The translations under genes were made by a program, and so were the position numbers. A model generated the notes under the pieces. It did not search any database. It was not told the DNA's origin and saw only the letters and a program-made list of their open reading frames with translations. Positions 41,917 through 52,700 of a DNA stretch of 64,000 bases are shown here, one piece after another (the first letter of the stretch is position 1; each line of letters starts with the position of its first letter). Source of the stretch: JAQBGV01 sp032128395 (lineage in GTDB: Bacteria > Planctomycetota > UBA8108 > UBA1146); NCBI GenBank assembly GCA_032128395.1, contig JAQBGV010000193.1, positions 1 to 64,000 of the forward strand. Reading direction: 5' to 3'.

Positions 41917-42010
41917 TGCGCGCGAGTGTGTGAACCCATCGCAGTGCCGGACCCTTATCATTTTTCGTCGGTGATCGGGACGCCCGCTCCGCAACTTCGT
42001 GAATGCGACT

Positions 42011-42889
42011 CTACTCCGCAATGCCGTGGCGCACCCGGAAGCCGGTCTCGTAGAAGCCGTAGCCGGGCGAGAATCGTTGGCGTCGCGCCGCGCGCAGATC
42101 GGCGGGCCCGCCGACCCACGAGCCTCCGCGGAAGCTCTGGTAGTACCGCCGCCGCCAACTCGCGCGTTCGGACTCCGGGCTCACCGGCGCCGCTTCGTTG
42201 AAGCTCTCGTAACTGGGAGTCCAGTCCCCGAGGGTGAGTTCCCAGACGTTGCCGAGCACATCGCAGAGCCCGAATCCGTTCGGCGCCCACTCCCCCACCG
42301 GATGCGTCCGACCGTCCGAGTTCTCCCGATACCACGCGATCGTGCCGAGCGGTCCGTAGCGCGGTCCCGGGTTCCCCGCGCGGCACGCCCATTCCCATTC
42401 GACCTCGGTCGGCAGCGTGAGGCCGGTCTTCTCGAGGAAGGACCGGATCTGCGGGACCGTGATGTTCTCCGCCGGGTGGTCGGCTCCCTCGGTATCGAAG
42501 GGGTGCTCGCCCATCGTGCGGACCCACTGCGCCTGCGTCACCTCGAAACGCCCGAGGTAGAACGGCTCCGTCACCTGCGCCGTGTGTGCAGGTTGTTCCT
42601 CCGGCCGCGCGTCTTCCTCCCCCTCCGGTGCTCCGCGCTGAAACTCGCCGGGGGGGATCAGGATCAACTCGATGCCGGTCGCGCGGTCGCGGACGTGCCA
42701 CGGCAGCCCGGTCGCGATGATTCGTGCGCGCAGCTCTGCATCGCCGACGATCGCCTTCTCGGGAACTGCACCGATCGTCTCGGCCCAGGTCAGTGGTGGG
42801 ATCGAGTCCAATTCGGTATCCGACACGACCGGCGCCGCACACCCACAAGAGAGCGCCGCGATGCTCAGCAACCACCGGGAGTGGTGCAT
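42011..42889 (-). CDS. SUMF1/FGE-like domain lipoprotein, non-catalytic
   Basis: A 292-residue predicted lipoprotein (hydrophobic signal with ALSCGC near residue 15). The formylglycine-generating-enzyme fold is seen in LILIPPGEFQRGA, then FYLGRFEVTQAQWV, LPTEVEWEWACRAG and RGGSWVGGPADLRAARRQ. The catalytic cysteine pair of true FGE is absent, so it is a structural SUMF1-like protein rather than a sulfatase activator. ATG has GAGGAG five bases upstream and lies nine bases after the mfd stop, so it is likely cotranscribed with mfd. It converges on the glycosyltransferase gene. Confidence 0.85.
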   Translation of the reverse strand: MHHSRWLLSIAALSCGCAAPVVSDTELDSIPPLTWAETIGAVPEKAIVGDAELRARIIATGLPWHVRDRATGIELILIPPGEFQRGAPEGEEDARPEEQPAHTAQVTEPFYLGRFEVTQAQWVRTMGEHPFDTEGADHPAENITVPQIRSFLEKTGLTLPTEVEWEWACRAGNPGPRYGPLGTIAWYRENSDGRTHPVGEWAPNGFGLCDVLGNVWELTLGDWTPSYESFNEAAPVSPESERASWRRRYYQSFRGGSWVGGPADLRAARRQRFSPGYGFYETGFRVRHGIAE

Positions 42890-42897
42890 TCCGCTCC

Positions 42898-45800
42898 TCA
42901 CACCCCGAGCAGATCGAGCGCGCTCTCGAGGCCATCGATCTGCGTCGCTTTCGGCGGCCGCCCGCCGATCTCCCCGCCGGTGAGCTCGACCACCTTCCAA
43001 CCGCGCCCTCGGAGCGCCTGGATGATCGCGGCGCGATCTCCGGCGAAGATCAGCCAGTTGTCCTCGGAATCGAACTTCTTCACCCCCCAGCTCCCGAGGA
43101 GGAGCCGCAGCCGCTGGAGCCGGAACAGCGTCTCGGTCTCGGCGGGGAGCTTGCCGAAGCGGTCGACCAGGTCGGCCGCAATCTCGTCGAGTTCGCTCGC
43201 GGTGAGCGCGGTCGCGATCGCCCGGTACGCACGCAACCTCCCGCGGGTGTCCCCGATGTATTCCTCGGGGATGCGGGTGTGTCCTTCGAGGCCGATCTCG
43301 ATGTCGGGGGGTTCTTGCCATGCGGTGCCGCGCATGTCGGCGACCGCGCGCTCGAGCAGGCGACAGTAGAGGTCGTAGCCGACCGCCGCGATGTGCCCTG
43401 ACTGCTCCTTGCCGAGGATGTTCCCCGCGCCGCGGATCTCGAGGTCGCGCATTGCGATCTGGAAGCCGCTGCCGAGCGCGGTCAGTTCTTCGAGCGCCTG
43501 CAGTCGGTGACGCGCCTCTTGCTTGATCGGACGGTCGTCGGGGAGAAGCAGGAAGCAGTACGCCTTGTGGGTGCCGCGCCCGACCCGCCCGCGCAGCTGG
43601 TGCAGCTCCGCGAGACCGAACCGGTCTGCGCGATCGATCACCATGGTGTTCGCGCTCGGGATGTCGAGGCCGCTCTCGATGATCGTCGTCGAGACGAGCA
43701 CATCGACTTCCTTGGCGAGGAATCGATTCATCCGCGCCTCGAGCTCGTGCTCGTTCATCTGCCCGTGCACCTCGATCATCCGCGCCTCCGGAACCAACCT
43801 CTCGAGCGCCTCGCGCTTCACCCGCAGCGACTTCACCCGGTTGTGGAGGTAGAAGACCTGCCCGTCGCGGTTGAGTTCACGCAGCATGATCTGCCGAAAG
43901 CGTTCCTCATCGAAGTGACACACCTCGGTGTGGACCGGATTTCGCCCCTGGGGTGGATCGGCGAGGCTCGAAATGTCTTTCACGCCGACGAGCGACATGT
44001 GCAGCGTCCGCGGGATCGGCGTCGCGGTGAGGGTCAGCACGTCGGCGAGGCGTCGCAGATGCTTGAGCCGCTCCTTGTGCGCCACCCCGAAGCGCTGCTC
44101 CTCGTCGATGATGATCAGCCCGAGGTTCTGGAAGTGCACGTCGGCGGAGAGGAGTCGGTGGGTGCCGATCAGGATGTCGATTTCGCCCGCGGCGGCGCGT
44201 TTCAGGATATCGGTCTGTTCGCGCCGGCTGCGCAGGCGGCTGATCGCCTCGACCCGCACTGGAAACTCCGCCATGCGATCGCGAAACGTCAATCGGTGCT
44301 GCTCGGCGAGAATCGTCGTCGGGACCAGGATCGCCACCTGTCTCCCCGCGCGCGTCGATTTGAACGCGGCGCGCATCGCGAGCTCGGTCTTGCCGAAGCC
44401 GACGTCTCCGCAGATCAGGCGATCCATCGGCTTCGGCGACTCCATGTCGCGGCGGATCGCCTCCATGCTCGTCAGCTGATCGTCGGTCTCCTGGAAGGGG
44501 AACGCCGCTTCGAATTCGTGCTGCCAGTGGTCATCGGTGGGGAACGCCATCCCCTCCCGCTCGGTGCGCAGGGCCTGCATCTCGAGGAGATCCGCGGCGA
44601 GGTCGTGCAGCCCCTCCGCGACCTTCGCCTTCTTCTTGCCCCAAGCGGTCGATCCGACCCGGTCGAGCCGGACGTGACGACCCTTGCTCCCGACGAACTT
44701 CTGGACCAGGTCGATCCGTTCGACCGGGACGAGGATCTGGACCCCTTCGGAGTACTCGAGGATGAGGAAGTCTCCCGGACGGCGACCTTGGGTCTGGTGT
44801 CGGATTCCTCGGAAGCGCGCGATGCCGTGAGAAACGTGGACGACGTGCGCTCCCTCCTCGAGCTCGAGGAAGCTGTCGACCGCCCGCCCCTCCGCGCGTT
44901 GTTTCGCGCGCCTGGACATCGCGCGGCTGCGGCCGAGCGCGGCGGAGCCGGAGAGAAAGATTCCCCCGGTCGGTTCGAGCCACCGAAAACCGCGCGAGAG
45001 ATCTCCGAGGGTCGGGCGTGCTCCGGAGCCGACCCCCGCCCCCGCGTCGGCGAGCACTTCGAGAAAGCGCTCGACCTCCGCCTCCTGGCGGAAGAAGACC
45101 CGCAGCTCGACCCCCTTCCGCGTTTCCGCCACGATCGCGGGGACCGTGTTCTCGAGCGAACCGATGAACGCTTCGGTGGAGCCGGCGGGGAGCAGAACCG
45201 CGTTGCGCCCCTTCTCCGGTGAGAGGGGATCGAGGGCGAGATGGGTGAACTTCCCCGATCGCGCCCAGAACTCATCGCCGATCGATCGCTCCTGCTTCGG
45301 CGCCCACTGTCCGATCAGAGTCCGACTGCGCTCGTCGAGCTGGCCCGGGTTCGGGAGGACGAGAACCAGGTCTTCGGGAAGGCCGTCGAAGAGCAGCAGC
45401 TCCTCCCCGGTGAATCCACGGATGAAGTAGTCGCGTTTCGGGAGGAGTGTGAGGACGAGCATCGGCACCTCGTCCCCCGAGCGTTGGTCTTTTGTGGAGA
45501 CGGAACGGATGGTGTCGATCTCGTTGCCGAAGAAGTCGACCCGATAGGGGTGGGAGCCCTCTCGTGGGTAGATGTCGAAGATCCCACCTCGAACCGAGAA
45601 GTCCCCGGGGCGCGCGACCTGTGGGAAGCGCCGATACCCCGCGTCGACGAGGGCGCGGGCGAGGGTCTCGGGGGGGAACCGGTCTCCGGTGCGGAGCAGG
45701 ATCCGTCGGTCGTCGGTGGCGTCCGGTCGCGAGATCGGCTGCAAGATCGCCTGCACCGGCGCGACCGCGGCCCGGACCGTACCGGCGCGCAACCCTTCCG

Positions 45801-46158
45801 AGCACTCGGTCCGCTCGCGGAAGATGTCGGGATCGGGCTCCGATTCCGCCTCGAAGAGAGACTCCCACGGGGGAAAGACGTGCACCGGTTCATCGGTGAA
45901 GGTCGACCAGTCGCGACGGAGACGTTCCGCCTCATCGAGGCTCGCGGTCACCGCCAGGATCGGCCGCGAGGTGGTCTCGGTCAGCCCCGCGAGCAAGAAG
46001 CCACTGACGCCCTCTCCCGCCCGCCCGACCAGGACCTCGCCGCCGCGGTCGAGGCGCCGGCGGATCTCGGCGATCGACTTGGACTCTCGGAAGATCTTGC
46101 TCGCGAGCCGCTCCGCGTCGAGTGGCGGGTGCGTACCGGCGGGGTCGGCTGCGGACAT
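42898..46158 (-). CDS. mfd: Transcription-repair coupling factor Mfd
   Basis: A 1086-residue DNA translocase that removes stalled RNA polymerase and recruits UvrA. The UvrB-like N-terminal modules span about 1-340. The RNA-polymerase-interacting domain is near 455-530 (GDFLILEYSEGVQILVPVER). Walker A reads CGDVGFGKTE near residue 585. The Walker B box DEEQRFGVAHKERL is near 685. The C-terminal helicase motifs include ATPIPRTLHMSLVGVKDIS and QLRGRVGRG. The C-terminal autoinhibitory domain follows. ATG at 46158 has GGAG eight bases upstream; the longer open frame upstream is in the non-coding region with the terminator. Confidence 0.97.
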   Translation of the reverse strand: MSAADPAGTHPPLDAERLASKIFRESKSIAEIRRRLDRGGEVLVGRAGEGVSGFLLAGLTETTSRPILAVTASLDEAERLRRDWSTFTDEPVHVFPPWESLFEAESEPDPDIFRERTECSEGLRAGTVRAAVAPVQAILQPISRPDATDDRRILLRTGDRFPPETLARALVDAGYRRFPQVARPGDFSVRGGIFDIYPREGSHPYRVDFFGNEIDTIRSVSTKDQRSGDEVPMLVLTLLPKRDYFIRGFTGEELLLFDGLPEDLVLVLPNPGQLDERSRTLIGQWAPKQERSIGDEFWARSGKFTHLALDPLSPEKGRNAVLLPAGSTEAFIGSLENTVPAIVAETRKGVELRVFFRQEAEVERFLEVLADAGAGVGSGARPTLGDLSRGFRWLEPTGGIFLSGSAALGRSRAMSRRAKQRAEGRAVDSFLELEEGAHVVHVSHGIARFRGIRHQTQGRRPGDFLILEYSEGVQILVPVERIDLVQKFVGSKGRHVRLDRVGSTAWGKKKAKVAEGLHDLAADLLEMQALRTEREGMAFPTDDHWQHEFEAAFPFQETDDQLTSMEAIRRDMESPKPMDRLICGDVGFGKTELAMRAAFKSTRAGRQVAILVPTTILAEQHRLTFRDRMAEFPVRVEAISRLRSRREQTDILKRAAAGEIDILIGTHRLLSADVHFQNLGLIIIDEEQRFGVAHKERLKHLRRLADVLTLTATPIPRTLHMSLVGVKDISSLADPPQGRNPVHTEVCHFDEERFRQIMLRELNRDGQVFYLHNRVKSLRVKREALERLVPEARMIEVHGQMNEHELEARMNRFLAKEVDVLVSTTIIESGLDIPSANTMVIDRADRFGLAELHQLRGRVGRGTHKAYCFLLLPDDRPIKQEARHRLQALEELTALGSGFQIAMRDLEIRGAGNILGKEQSGHIAAVGYDLYCRLLERAVADMRGTAWQEPPDIEIGLEGHTRIPEEYIGDTRGRLRAYRAIATALTASELDEIAADLVDRFGKLPAETETLFRLQRLRLLLGSWGVKKFDSEDNWLIFAGDRAAIIQALRGRGWKVVELTGGEIGGRPPKATQIDGLESALDLLGV

Positions 46159-46247
46159 CGGAGCGCTCCAGGGAAAGAGGGGGCGCAGAGTGTACACCGC
46201 CGGCGAAAGTCGTCCCATCGGGTGCGCGGAAGCCGGTCTGACGGATG

Positions 46248-46279
46248 AAAAGGAGGGGCCCCCCGGGTGGGGGCCCCTC
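46248..46279 (-). terminator. Intrinsic terminator downstream of the dockerin gene
   Basis: On the minus strand GAGGGGCCCCC (46279-46269) pairs with GGGGGCCCCTC (46263-46253) through 11 bp around ACCCG, and is followed by CTTTT (46252-46248). It lies just beyond the stop of the dockerin-protein gene and before mfd. The stem-loop plus U-tract form is canonical, though the U-tract is short. Confidence 0.75.
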
Positions 46280-46327
46280 GAAGATTGGCCGCGGGAACCG
46301 CGTGGGTCACGCGGTCGGGTCCCGCTC

Positions 46328-46864
46328 TCACCTCCGAGTGGGCTCTCGGGATCCGAAGAGGATCTCGGCGAGGACGACCAAGTCGGTGATCGTGATCCGG
46401 CCGTCACCGTCTACGTCCGCGGCCTCGTACCCCCCGCCCGGTCGCGCGACCCCTGCGAAGACTCGCTGGAGGAGGTTGAAGTCTTCCTTGTCGACGTCCC
46501 CGTCCCCATCGACATCTCCCTGCAGCTTCCGCTCAGGGGTCGAGGGAGCGGGCGAGGCGTTGGAGCGTTGCGCCGGTCCGATACTCACCTGGCGCTCCGC
46601 GAGAGCGGCGAGCATCACGGCGTCGGCCTTGTCGATCGCACCGTTCTGATCGACATCGAGCTGCGCCCGCGTGTACCGGTGCGGCGCCCCGCCGAGGATG
46701 CTCCGCAGGATCGCGACGTCATCGAAGTCGTAGATCCCGTTGCCGTTCAGGTCTCCCGGAGCCAGCGCCCTGCTGGCCGCCACGTCTGCCGCGATCGCGC
46801 TCCCCGCGATTCCACTCGTCACCAAGAGAACCAGAGCCGTGAGCACTGCCTTGTGCGTACGCAT
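46328..46864 (-). CDS. Small secreted protein with two dockerin-like doublets
   Basis: A 178-residue exported protein. ATG has AGGAGG five bases upstream; the signal peptide ends GSAIAADVA. The mature part is essentially two dockerin-like doublets. The first is GDLNGNGIYDFDDVAILR and DVDQNGAIDKADAVMLAA (about 45-95). The second is GDVDGDGDVDKEDFNLLQ and DVDGDGRITITDLVVLAEI (about 125-170). They are joined by a Ser/Pro-rich linker. There is no other domain and no PFPxCG tail. It could be a calcium-binding adaptor or a free dockerin competitor. It is followed by a terminator and lies upstream of mfd on the same strand. Confidence 0.82.
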   Translation of the reverse strand: MRTHKAVLTALVLLVTSGIAGSAIAADVAASRALAPGDLNGNGIYDFDDVAILRSILGGAPHRYTRAQLDVDQNGAIDKADAVMLAALAERQVSIGPAQRSNASPAPSTPERKLQGDVDGDGDVDKEDFNLLQRVFAGVARPGGGYEAADVDGDGRITITDLVVLAEILFGSREPTRR

Positions 46865-47074
46865 GTCGCCTCCTGCCTTTCCGACGCCCCTTCCCGCGCC
46901 GCTCCAGACCACCAGGAGCTCGACGCGGACGGGAGAAGAGGAAGCAGGCGGCGTGCCGCGCACGTGGAGGTGCGTAGGTCATGAGGAGATGGGGAGTTGG
47001 GTGACGAGCGGTGGAGGAGCGGGAGTGTCCCTGTCAGGGAATCGGACAGGGTGGGAGATCGGTATTGGGATGAT

Positions 47075-47228
47075 GGGACTGGCTCGCCGAAGGTGATGCC
47101 TGTCCCGGACCTCCGCCGGTACTCCGACGAATTAGGTTCGCTGCGAAACGGTCGTGAGAACCCGTTCATCAGACGTGGATCTGCGGGCAAGCGTCCGGGA
47201 CAGGCATCACCTTCGGCGAGCCCGTCCC
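47075..47228. repeat. Family A inverted repeat, copy 3 (most intact)
   Basis: The left arm GGGACTGGCTCGCCGAAGG to TGTCCCGGAC (47075-47110) and the right arm (47193-47228) are 36-bp inverted copies with a single mismatch. The interior of about 82 bp is unrelated to other copies. It occupies the gap between the dockerin protein and rnc; nothing else was seen in that gap. Confidence 0.9.
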
Positions 47229-47248
47229 AGCTTTCGCGCTGCGCCCGC

Positions 47249-47989
47249 TCAATCCCCGTTCGGTATCTCCACCCCGAGGGTCCGCAGCGACTCCTCCGCC
47301 GCGGACTGCTCCGCTTCCTTCTTGTTCTTGCCGGAGCCGTGGCCGAGCTTTCGCTTGCCGAGCATCGCTTGCACCGTGAATTCCTTCGAGTGGTCGGGGC
47401 CGTGCTCGGAGATCACTTTGTAGGTCGGAGTTCGGTTCTCCTCTTTTTGCAGATGCTGCTGCAGGAGCGACTTGAAGTTCAAGGGGTGCTGATTCCGCTT
47501 CACCGCGATCACCTGGTGATACAGGTTGCGGATGCAGAACTCGCGCGCCTGTTCGAGCCCGCCGTCGAGGTAGATCGCCGCCACCACCGCCTCGAAAACG
47601 TTCGCGAGTAGAGATGGCGGCAGCTTGCGACGGTTCGTCACCCCCTTGCCGACCTGGAACGCCTCGTCGAGTCCGAGGCGTTCGCTCTCGGCGGCGAGGG
47701 TGGCCGTCGAGACGACGACCGACTTGATCTGGGTCAGCTCTCCCTCGGCGAGGTCGTCGAAGAAGTTGAAGAGGAACTCGGTCATCACCAACCCCAGGAC
47801 GGAGTCGCCGAGGAACTCCATCCGCTCGTTGCAGGGGTTGTCGATCGTCTTGATCGATGAGTGCGTGAGGGCCTGGAGGAGATGTTCGGGGTCGCGGAAG
47901 GTGTAGCCGACGCGCTGCTCACACACCTCGAGGCGTTTGAGGTCCTCCTGAGGGATGTGCTCGTGCTCGAAGCTCCGCGGACCTGCCAT
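47249..47989 (-). CDS. rnc: Ribonuclease III
   Basis: A 246-residue double-stranded-RNA endonuclease for rRNA and mRNA processing. The signature ERMEFLGDSVLGLVM contains the catalytic glutamate and aspartate. NVFEAVVAAIYLDGG carries the second acidic pair. The C-terminal double-stranded-RNA-binding domain is NFKSLLQQHLQ, then YKVISEHGPDHSKEFTV and GSGKNKKEAEQSAAEE. ATG at 47989 is used; GTG at 47992 is equally possible. It is divergent from the PilT-type gene. Confidence 0.96.
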   Translation of the reverse strand: MAGPRSFEHEHIPQEDLKRLEVCEQRVGYTFRDPEHLLQALTHSSIKTIDNPCNERMEFLGDSVLGLVMTEFLFNFFDDLAEGELTQIKSVVVSTATLAAESERLGLDEAFQVGKGVTNRRKLPPSLLANVFEAVVAAIYLDGGLEQAREFCIRNLYHQVIAVKRNQHPLNFKSLLQQHLQKEENRTPTYKVISEHGPDHSKEFTVQAMLGKRKLGHGSGKNKKEAEQSAAEESLRTLGVEIPNGD

Positions 47990-48422
47990 CACCTATCCTG
48001 ACGGGGCTGACCCGGGGCGTTCCGGGGGCCACGACCCGGAGGGGACGTTCCGACGGCGGTCCGAGGCCGGGGTCTCTCCCCCCATGGGAAGGGGCGCCGG
48101 CGCCGCACCGGGAACTCCTCCGGGCAGTTCTTTTTCTATCGGTCGCCGGGAGTGGGTGGACCAGCGCAGCGGAGCGATTGGGGTCATCACGGCGGGAAGG
48201 GGAAACCCCGTACGTCCGAACGGAACGGGGGCTCCCCTTCACGCCGGGAAAGCCACCCAAGATGCCCACCGCGGGCCGGAAGCCCTTCCAGGCGAAGAAC
48301 TTGGAGTATATCGATCGAGCCCCTCCCGGAGCAAGGGCGCCCGAGGAGTGTGCCCGAAGATGCGGTGCGATGGCCGCACATCGATTCACGCGGTACAAAC
48401 GGCCCTCTCGGAAGGAGAGACC
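47990..48422. other. Intergenic region between rnc and the PilT-type gene
   Basis: A 433-bp divergent gap with no convincing gene on either strand. It contains several GC-rich palindromes (GGCGCCGGCGCC near 48090-48101; GGGGAAACCCC near 48197) and a possible TTGGAG/TATATC pair near 48300 facing the PilT gene. I found no riboswitch motif. Confidence 0.4.
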
Positions 48423-49634
48423 GTGAATTTCCCCCCGAATCCGCCGCTCCCGCGTCCGTCGACGTCCTCGGGCGCTTCCGGCAAGGCCGGGTCGACGCGC
48501 TCCGCTCCCGCCGTGTACCCCGTCGGGGGACATGTCCTGTCGATCTTCGATCTTCTCGCCCGGTTCACCGAGACCGCCTACATGGTCGATGGCATCTCTC
48601 GGCTCTCCGACCTGCACCTCACCGTCGGCGAACCGATCCGGTACCGCTTCGATGGCGAGCTCGTCACGCTCCCCGACGCATTTCCCGTCACGCCGGAGAT
48701 CCTCGAGCAACTGCTCGCCCCGATCCTGAGCGAGGAGCAACTGGCTCGGCTCCGGTCGAGTACGCAGGAATCGGTCGATGCCGGCTTCGAGTGGGCCGAG
48801 AGGGCGCTCAGCTTCCGGATCAACGTCTTCCACGATCGTCACGGACTCGCGTCCGCGATCCGCGTCCTCCCCCGCAGCATCCCACCCCTCTCGGGAATCG
48901 GGTTCCCGGATGAGTCGGTGTGGCGGGAGATCGTCGACCTCTCCCAAGGTCTCGTCATCGTGACCGGGGTCACCGGAAGCGGGAAGTCGACGACGATTGC
49001 GAGCATCCTGCAACACATCAACCGCAACCGAGGGGCTCGGATCATCACCCTCGAGGATCCGATCGAGTACGTGCTCGACAGCGAGAAGGCGCTCGTCTCC
49101 CAGCGCGAGCTCGGCCGCCACCTCTCGAGTTTCTCGGATGGTCTGCGCAGCGCCCTGCGCGAAGACCCGGACGTGATCTTCGTCGGCGAGATCCGCGACC
49201 GGGAGACGGGGTCACTCGCTCTCACCGCGGCCGAGACCGGACACCTCGTCCTGACCACGCTCCACACCCGCGACACTCGAGGGGCGATCACTCGGCTCGT
49301 CGACCTCTTCCCCGCGGAACGAACGAAGGAGCTGAGCACGCAACTCTCGTTCGCGCTCTCGACGATCATCGGGCAGAAGCTGGTGCCGAACGCCGTAGGG
49401 GGAGGCCGACGCGTCGCGATGGAAGTCCTCAAGAACACGCCTTCGATCGCGCACCTGATCCGGAGCGGCAAGTGGGAGCAGATCTACACGACGATCGAGA
49501 CGCAGCGCGCCGCGGGGATGATCACGATGGAGCGGCATCTGATGTCGCTGGTCGAGCAAGGGAAGATCACGAGGGAAGCCGCACTCCACGCGGCGAACAC
49601 CCGGTCGCTGCTCGCATTCCTCGGCGAAAAGTAG
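48423..49634 (+). CDS. pilT: PilT/PilU-type twitching-motility ATPase
   Basis: A 403-residue hexameric secretion ATPase. Walker A is GVTGSGKST at 182-190. The Asp box is ITLEDPIEYV, Walker B is VIFVGEIRDRET and the His box is TGHLVLTTLHT. The N-terminal domain has the PilT-type DLHLTVGEPIRYR near 60. The first 40 residues are Pro/Ser-rich and not conserved. GTG start has AGGAGA five bases upstream. It would power pilus retraction or an equivalent apparatus, but no pilus genes lie alongside. It could also be PilU or a specialised ATPase. Confidence 0.9.
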   Translation: MNFPPNPPLPRPSTSSGASGKAGSTRSAPAVYPVGGHVLSIFDLLARFTETAYMVDGISRLSDLHLTVGEPIRYRFDGELVTLPDAFPVTPEILEQLLAPILSEEQLARLRSSTQESVDAGFEWAERALSFRINVFHDRHGLASAIRVLPRSIPPLSGIGFPDESVWREIVDLSQGLVIVTGVTGSGKSTTIASILQHINRNRGARIITLEDPIEYVLDSEKALVSQRELGRHLSSFSDGLRSALREDPDVIFVGEIRDRETGSLALTAAETGHLVLTTLHTRDTRGAITRLVDLFPAERTKELSTQLSFALSTIIGQKLVPNAVGGGRRVAMEVLKNTPSIAHLIRSGKWEQIYTTIETQRAAGMITMERHLMSLVEQGKITREAALHAANTRSLLAFLGEK

Positions 49635-49748
49635 GGGACTGGCTCACCGCAGGTGATGCCTGTCCCGGACGCTCGCCCGTTGCTCCATAGCTCTCAAACC
49701 AGGCGATCCTCCGGGACAGGCAGCACGGCTTCGCCGCGAGCCAGTCCC
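49635..49748. repeat. Family A inverted repeat, copy 4
   Basis: The left arm GGGACTGGCTCACCGCAGG to TGTCCCGGAC (49635-49670) and the right arm TCCGGGACAGGCAGCACGG to GAGCCAGTCCC (49710-49748) flank only about 39 bp. It starts immediately after the stop of the PilT-type gene. Its inner border GCTCGCCCG matches copy 1 at the window start. Confidence 0.88.
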
Positions 49749-49781
49749 ATCATCCATTCGCGCACTCGCCAGCAACTCTCC

Positions 49782-52700
49782 TCAATGACTCACCAGGATC
49801 GTCACGTCATCGTCGACGATCTCGGCTCCGAGATGGATCGACCATCCCCCCGGGCCGCGGGATACGGCCTTATAGGGATAGAAGCCGGGGCTGAGGAGCG
49901 GAACGACGAGGCGGGCGCGGGCGCGAAGGGCGATCGTTCCGTCGGTCCGCCACTCTCTTCCCCGCCACACCCACCGCGGCAGCTCGATCCACGCGTCGGG
50001 GTCGTTCAGCACCGACTCGCCGAGCTGAAAGATCAGGTCGTACGCGTCCCTCTCGATCTGGATCGGATCGCCGCCGAGCAGTTCTCCCCCCGAGAGCGGG
50101 ATGGGGCGCGCGGTCCCGACCTCGAAATCGAGCGTGTGCCTCGATGCACTCTGAGGGATGAGCGAGATACAGACCGTCGAGGCGCCGGACGGCAGCGGGA
50201 GTTGCACGCGTCCGTTCCGGACGGGGGCGGCGCGGAGTCGGCCGGGGTCGCTCGGATCGTCGGTGACGATCGCAAAGCCGCTATCGAGAAGTTTCCCGTT
50301 CAGTCTCGCGATCGCCGGGCGGAAGTCCGCGTCGATCTCGAGGCGCAGATTCTTCCGGAACCCGGGGATCACGGCGGTCTCCGCGCTCGGCCCCACGATC
50401 CCGGCGGGGAGCGCGGTAGGTCCCCAGTCGAGTTGGTAGCGCCCGGGTCGCACGTCCCGGTAGGTCGTCGGCTCCCGCGTGAGGATCTCTCCCAGGTCGA
50501 TCTTTCCCTCTTCGGGATCGTCGGAGATGAAGGAGAGCCGGAAGCGATCCTGCAGCGGGTCGGATCCCGATCCTTGACGGATCGCGGCGATCACGAGCTC
50601 GTTCCCGTCGGCGAGGAACAGCGTCGCGGGAGGACCGTCGAGGTCTACGGGAGAGAGCACCGCCGGCGTCGATCCGGGCATCTTCGCGACGAGGGCGAGC
50701 ACGGCATTCCGATCGATACCCGTGAGGTCGATCGAGAAGACTCCGCCGGCGCCCGACTCGACGCGTCGGCGGATGTTCCTGGGATCGAGATCGCGCCCCG
50801 GGTACCGATGTGCCGCGCTGGGGTGCATGAGGACGACCTCCGCCCCCGCGGCACCCTCCCCGCCATCGAGGAGCACCACTCCCTTGAGCGTGCGGCGCTC
50901 CTCGAGGAAGAAGGGCTCCGCTTCGTTCTCGCCGGGGGCGAGGTCGAGAATGACGACGGTCGCGGTCGCGGTCGAGTCGTGTCGGATCTCGCGGATGTGG
51001 ATGCCGGACGCGAGCCCGCCGACTTTGAAACGGCCGTGATCGAGCGAGAAGGGGGCGGTCTCTCCGTAGCGGATCGTCGTGCCCTCGGGCCATTCCTTCC
51101 CCGCGGGGGCGACGATCGGGATCACCCGGCCGGTCCCGTCGAGACGTCGCTGACCGAGATCGCGGAGTTCCGACGCGAGACTCGCCGCTCTCACGAGCTG
51201 GATCGGTCGGGTGATCTCTCCCCCGGCGGGAACGGTCACGTACATCGGGATCCTCTCGGAGGTAGGAGGCTCGACGTGAATGCGATTCGGGACGTCGTAC
51301 ACCGTCTCGATCAGATAGATCCCCGCCCCGAGCTCCTCTCCTCCGGACGGGGTTCCCTCCCCGAGGTTCGGATCGATCGGCGTCGAGGTGACCAGTGCAT
51401 TCGCGACAGGCATGCCCGAAGCGCTCAGCACCGTGACGATGACTTCGTTCCGCTCGGCCGCGGGGAGCTCGATCATCGCCTCGGAGAAACGTCCATCCAC
51501 CGTGACCACGAGCGGGTAGACGCCATCCTCCTCCTCGATGCTCTCCCAGTGCAGCGCGTACTCACCGGGGAGCAAGAACCGTGCTTCGAGGTAAGGGGGT
51601 TTGCCGATCGGGAACTGCCGGACCAGATCGACCACCTCGTGATCGCGGTCCTGGAACCCCTCGAGCCACGCCTCGGGGGGAAGGGTCGGACCGGCGCCCT
51701 CGATCCGGAAGTAGAATCGCGCGACGCGCGGCTCGGTCGGAGCGAGGGTCCCTAGCATCACGTATCCGGGTTCGGTCCGACCGCGCGGCTCTGCATCGGC
51801 GAAGAGGGCGCCGCTTCCGAGCGCGAGCGCCTCGAAGAGTCGTGCCCCTTCGACCCAGTCCTCGGACCCGAAAGTTCCATCCGGGGCCAGGCGGTACGAG
51901 GCGCGGATCACCGGGTCCTGTTCGTCCCCGCGACGGATCCGTTCGATGATCCGGTAGCGCGGGGTCTCCCAGGGGGGGATGCCGACCACTCGCCCCGTGG
52001 TGATGAAGCGATTCGCGTCGGAGGTGAAGAGCGGGATCGCCAGGCCGACGTCGGTATCTTCGTTGGCCAGGCGAAACTCGCCGTGAACTTCGGTGATCCA
52101 GGGTCCGGTCACTCGGAAGCGATAGAAGCGCATCGGATCGAGCCCTCCGACCAGGGCCCGCGACCCACCCGAAATCGGGGTTCGGAAGCGTGAGGCGGCG
52201 AACTCCTCCCCCGAAATCTCGAGGACCGCACCTTCGAGGTCGGATGGTCCGACTCCCGAGAGCAGCACCGAGACCGCGTCGCGAGCGGGCACGACCAAGT
52301 CACCGAGGTCGAGCGTGGTCGCCTGGTCCGACCGCGCGGGGGTGATCACCTCGACGGGGGCCGCATCGCGCGCGGCCACGATGAGGCGCTGCCCTTCGGG
52401 TGGGAGCTGGCCGACGAACTCGGCGTAGCCTTCCCGGTCGCGGTGCACCGAGGTCAGGTCGGCGGAGATCCTGACTTGCTCGGCGGGGACCGGTCGCGGC
52501 TGGTTCTGGTCATCGAGCTGGACGAGACGCAGGGAGAGCCGCGGGGCGGGGCGCCCGTCGAGCCAGAGTCGACTCGGGTGCCCGGGGATGAAGAACTCGC
52601 GCGACGCATCACGAAAGGATGCATCGAGGACCCTCAGGGTCACGACCTTCGGCAGGTCGACGAGCTGGGGGGCTTTCGGTTCGCGCTCGGCGACTCCGAA

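Noticed and set aside
42011..42889. Formylglycine-generating enzyme
   Set aside because: The active-site cysteines of FGE are absent, so only the fold is claimed.
47990..48422. A c-di-GMP riboswitch upstream of the PilT-type gene
   Set aside because: The GEMM core motifs were not found; only generic GC-rich palindromes.
48423..49634. A full type IV pilus locus
   Set aside because: Only the ATPase is seen; no pilin, PilB, PilC or PilQ nearby.
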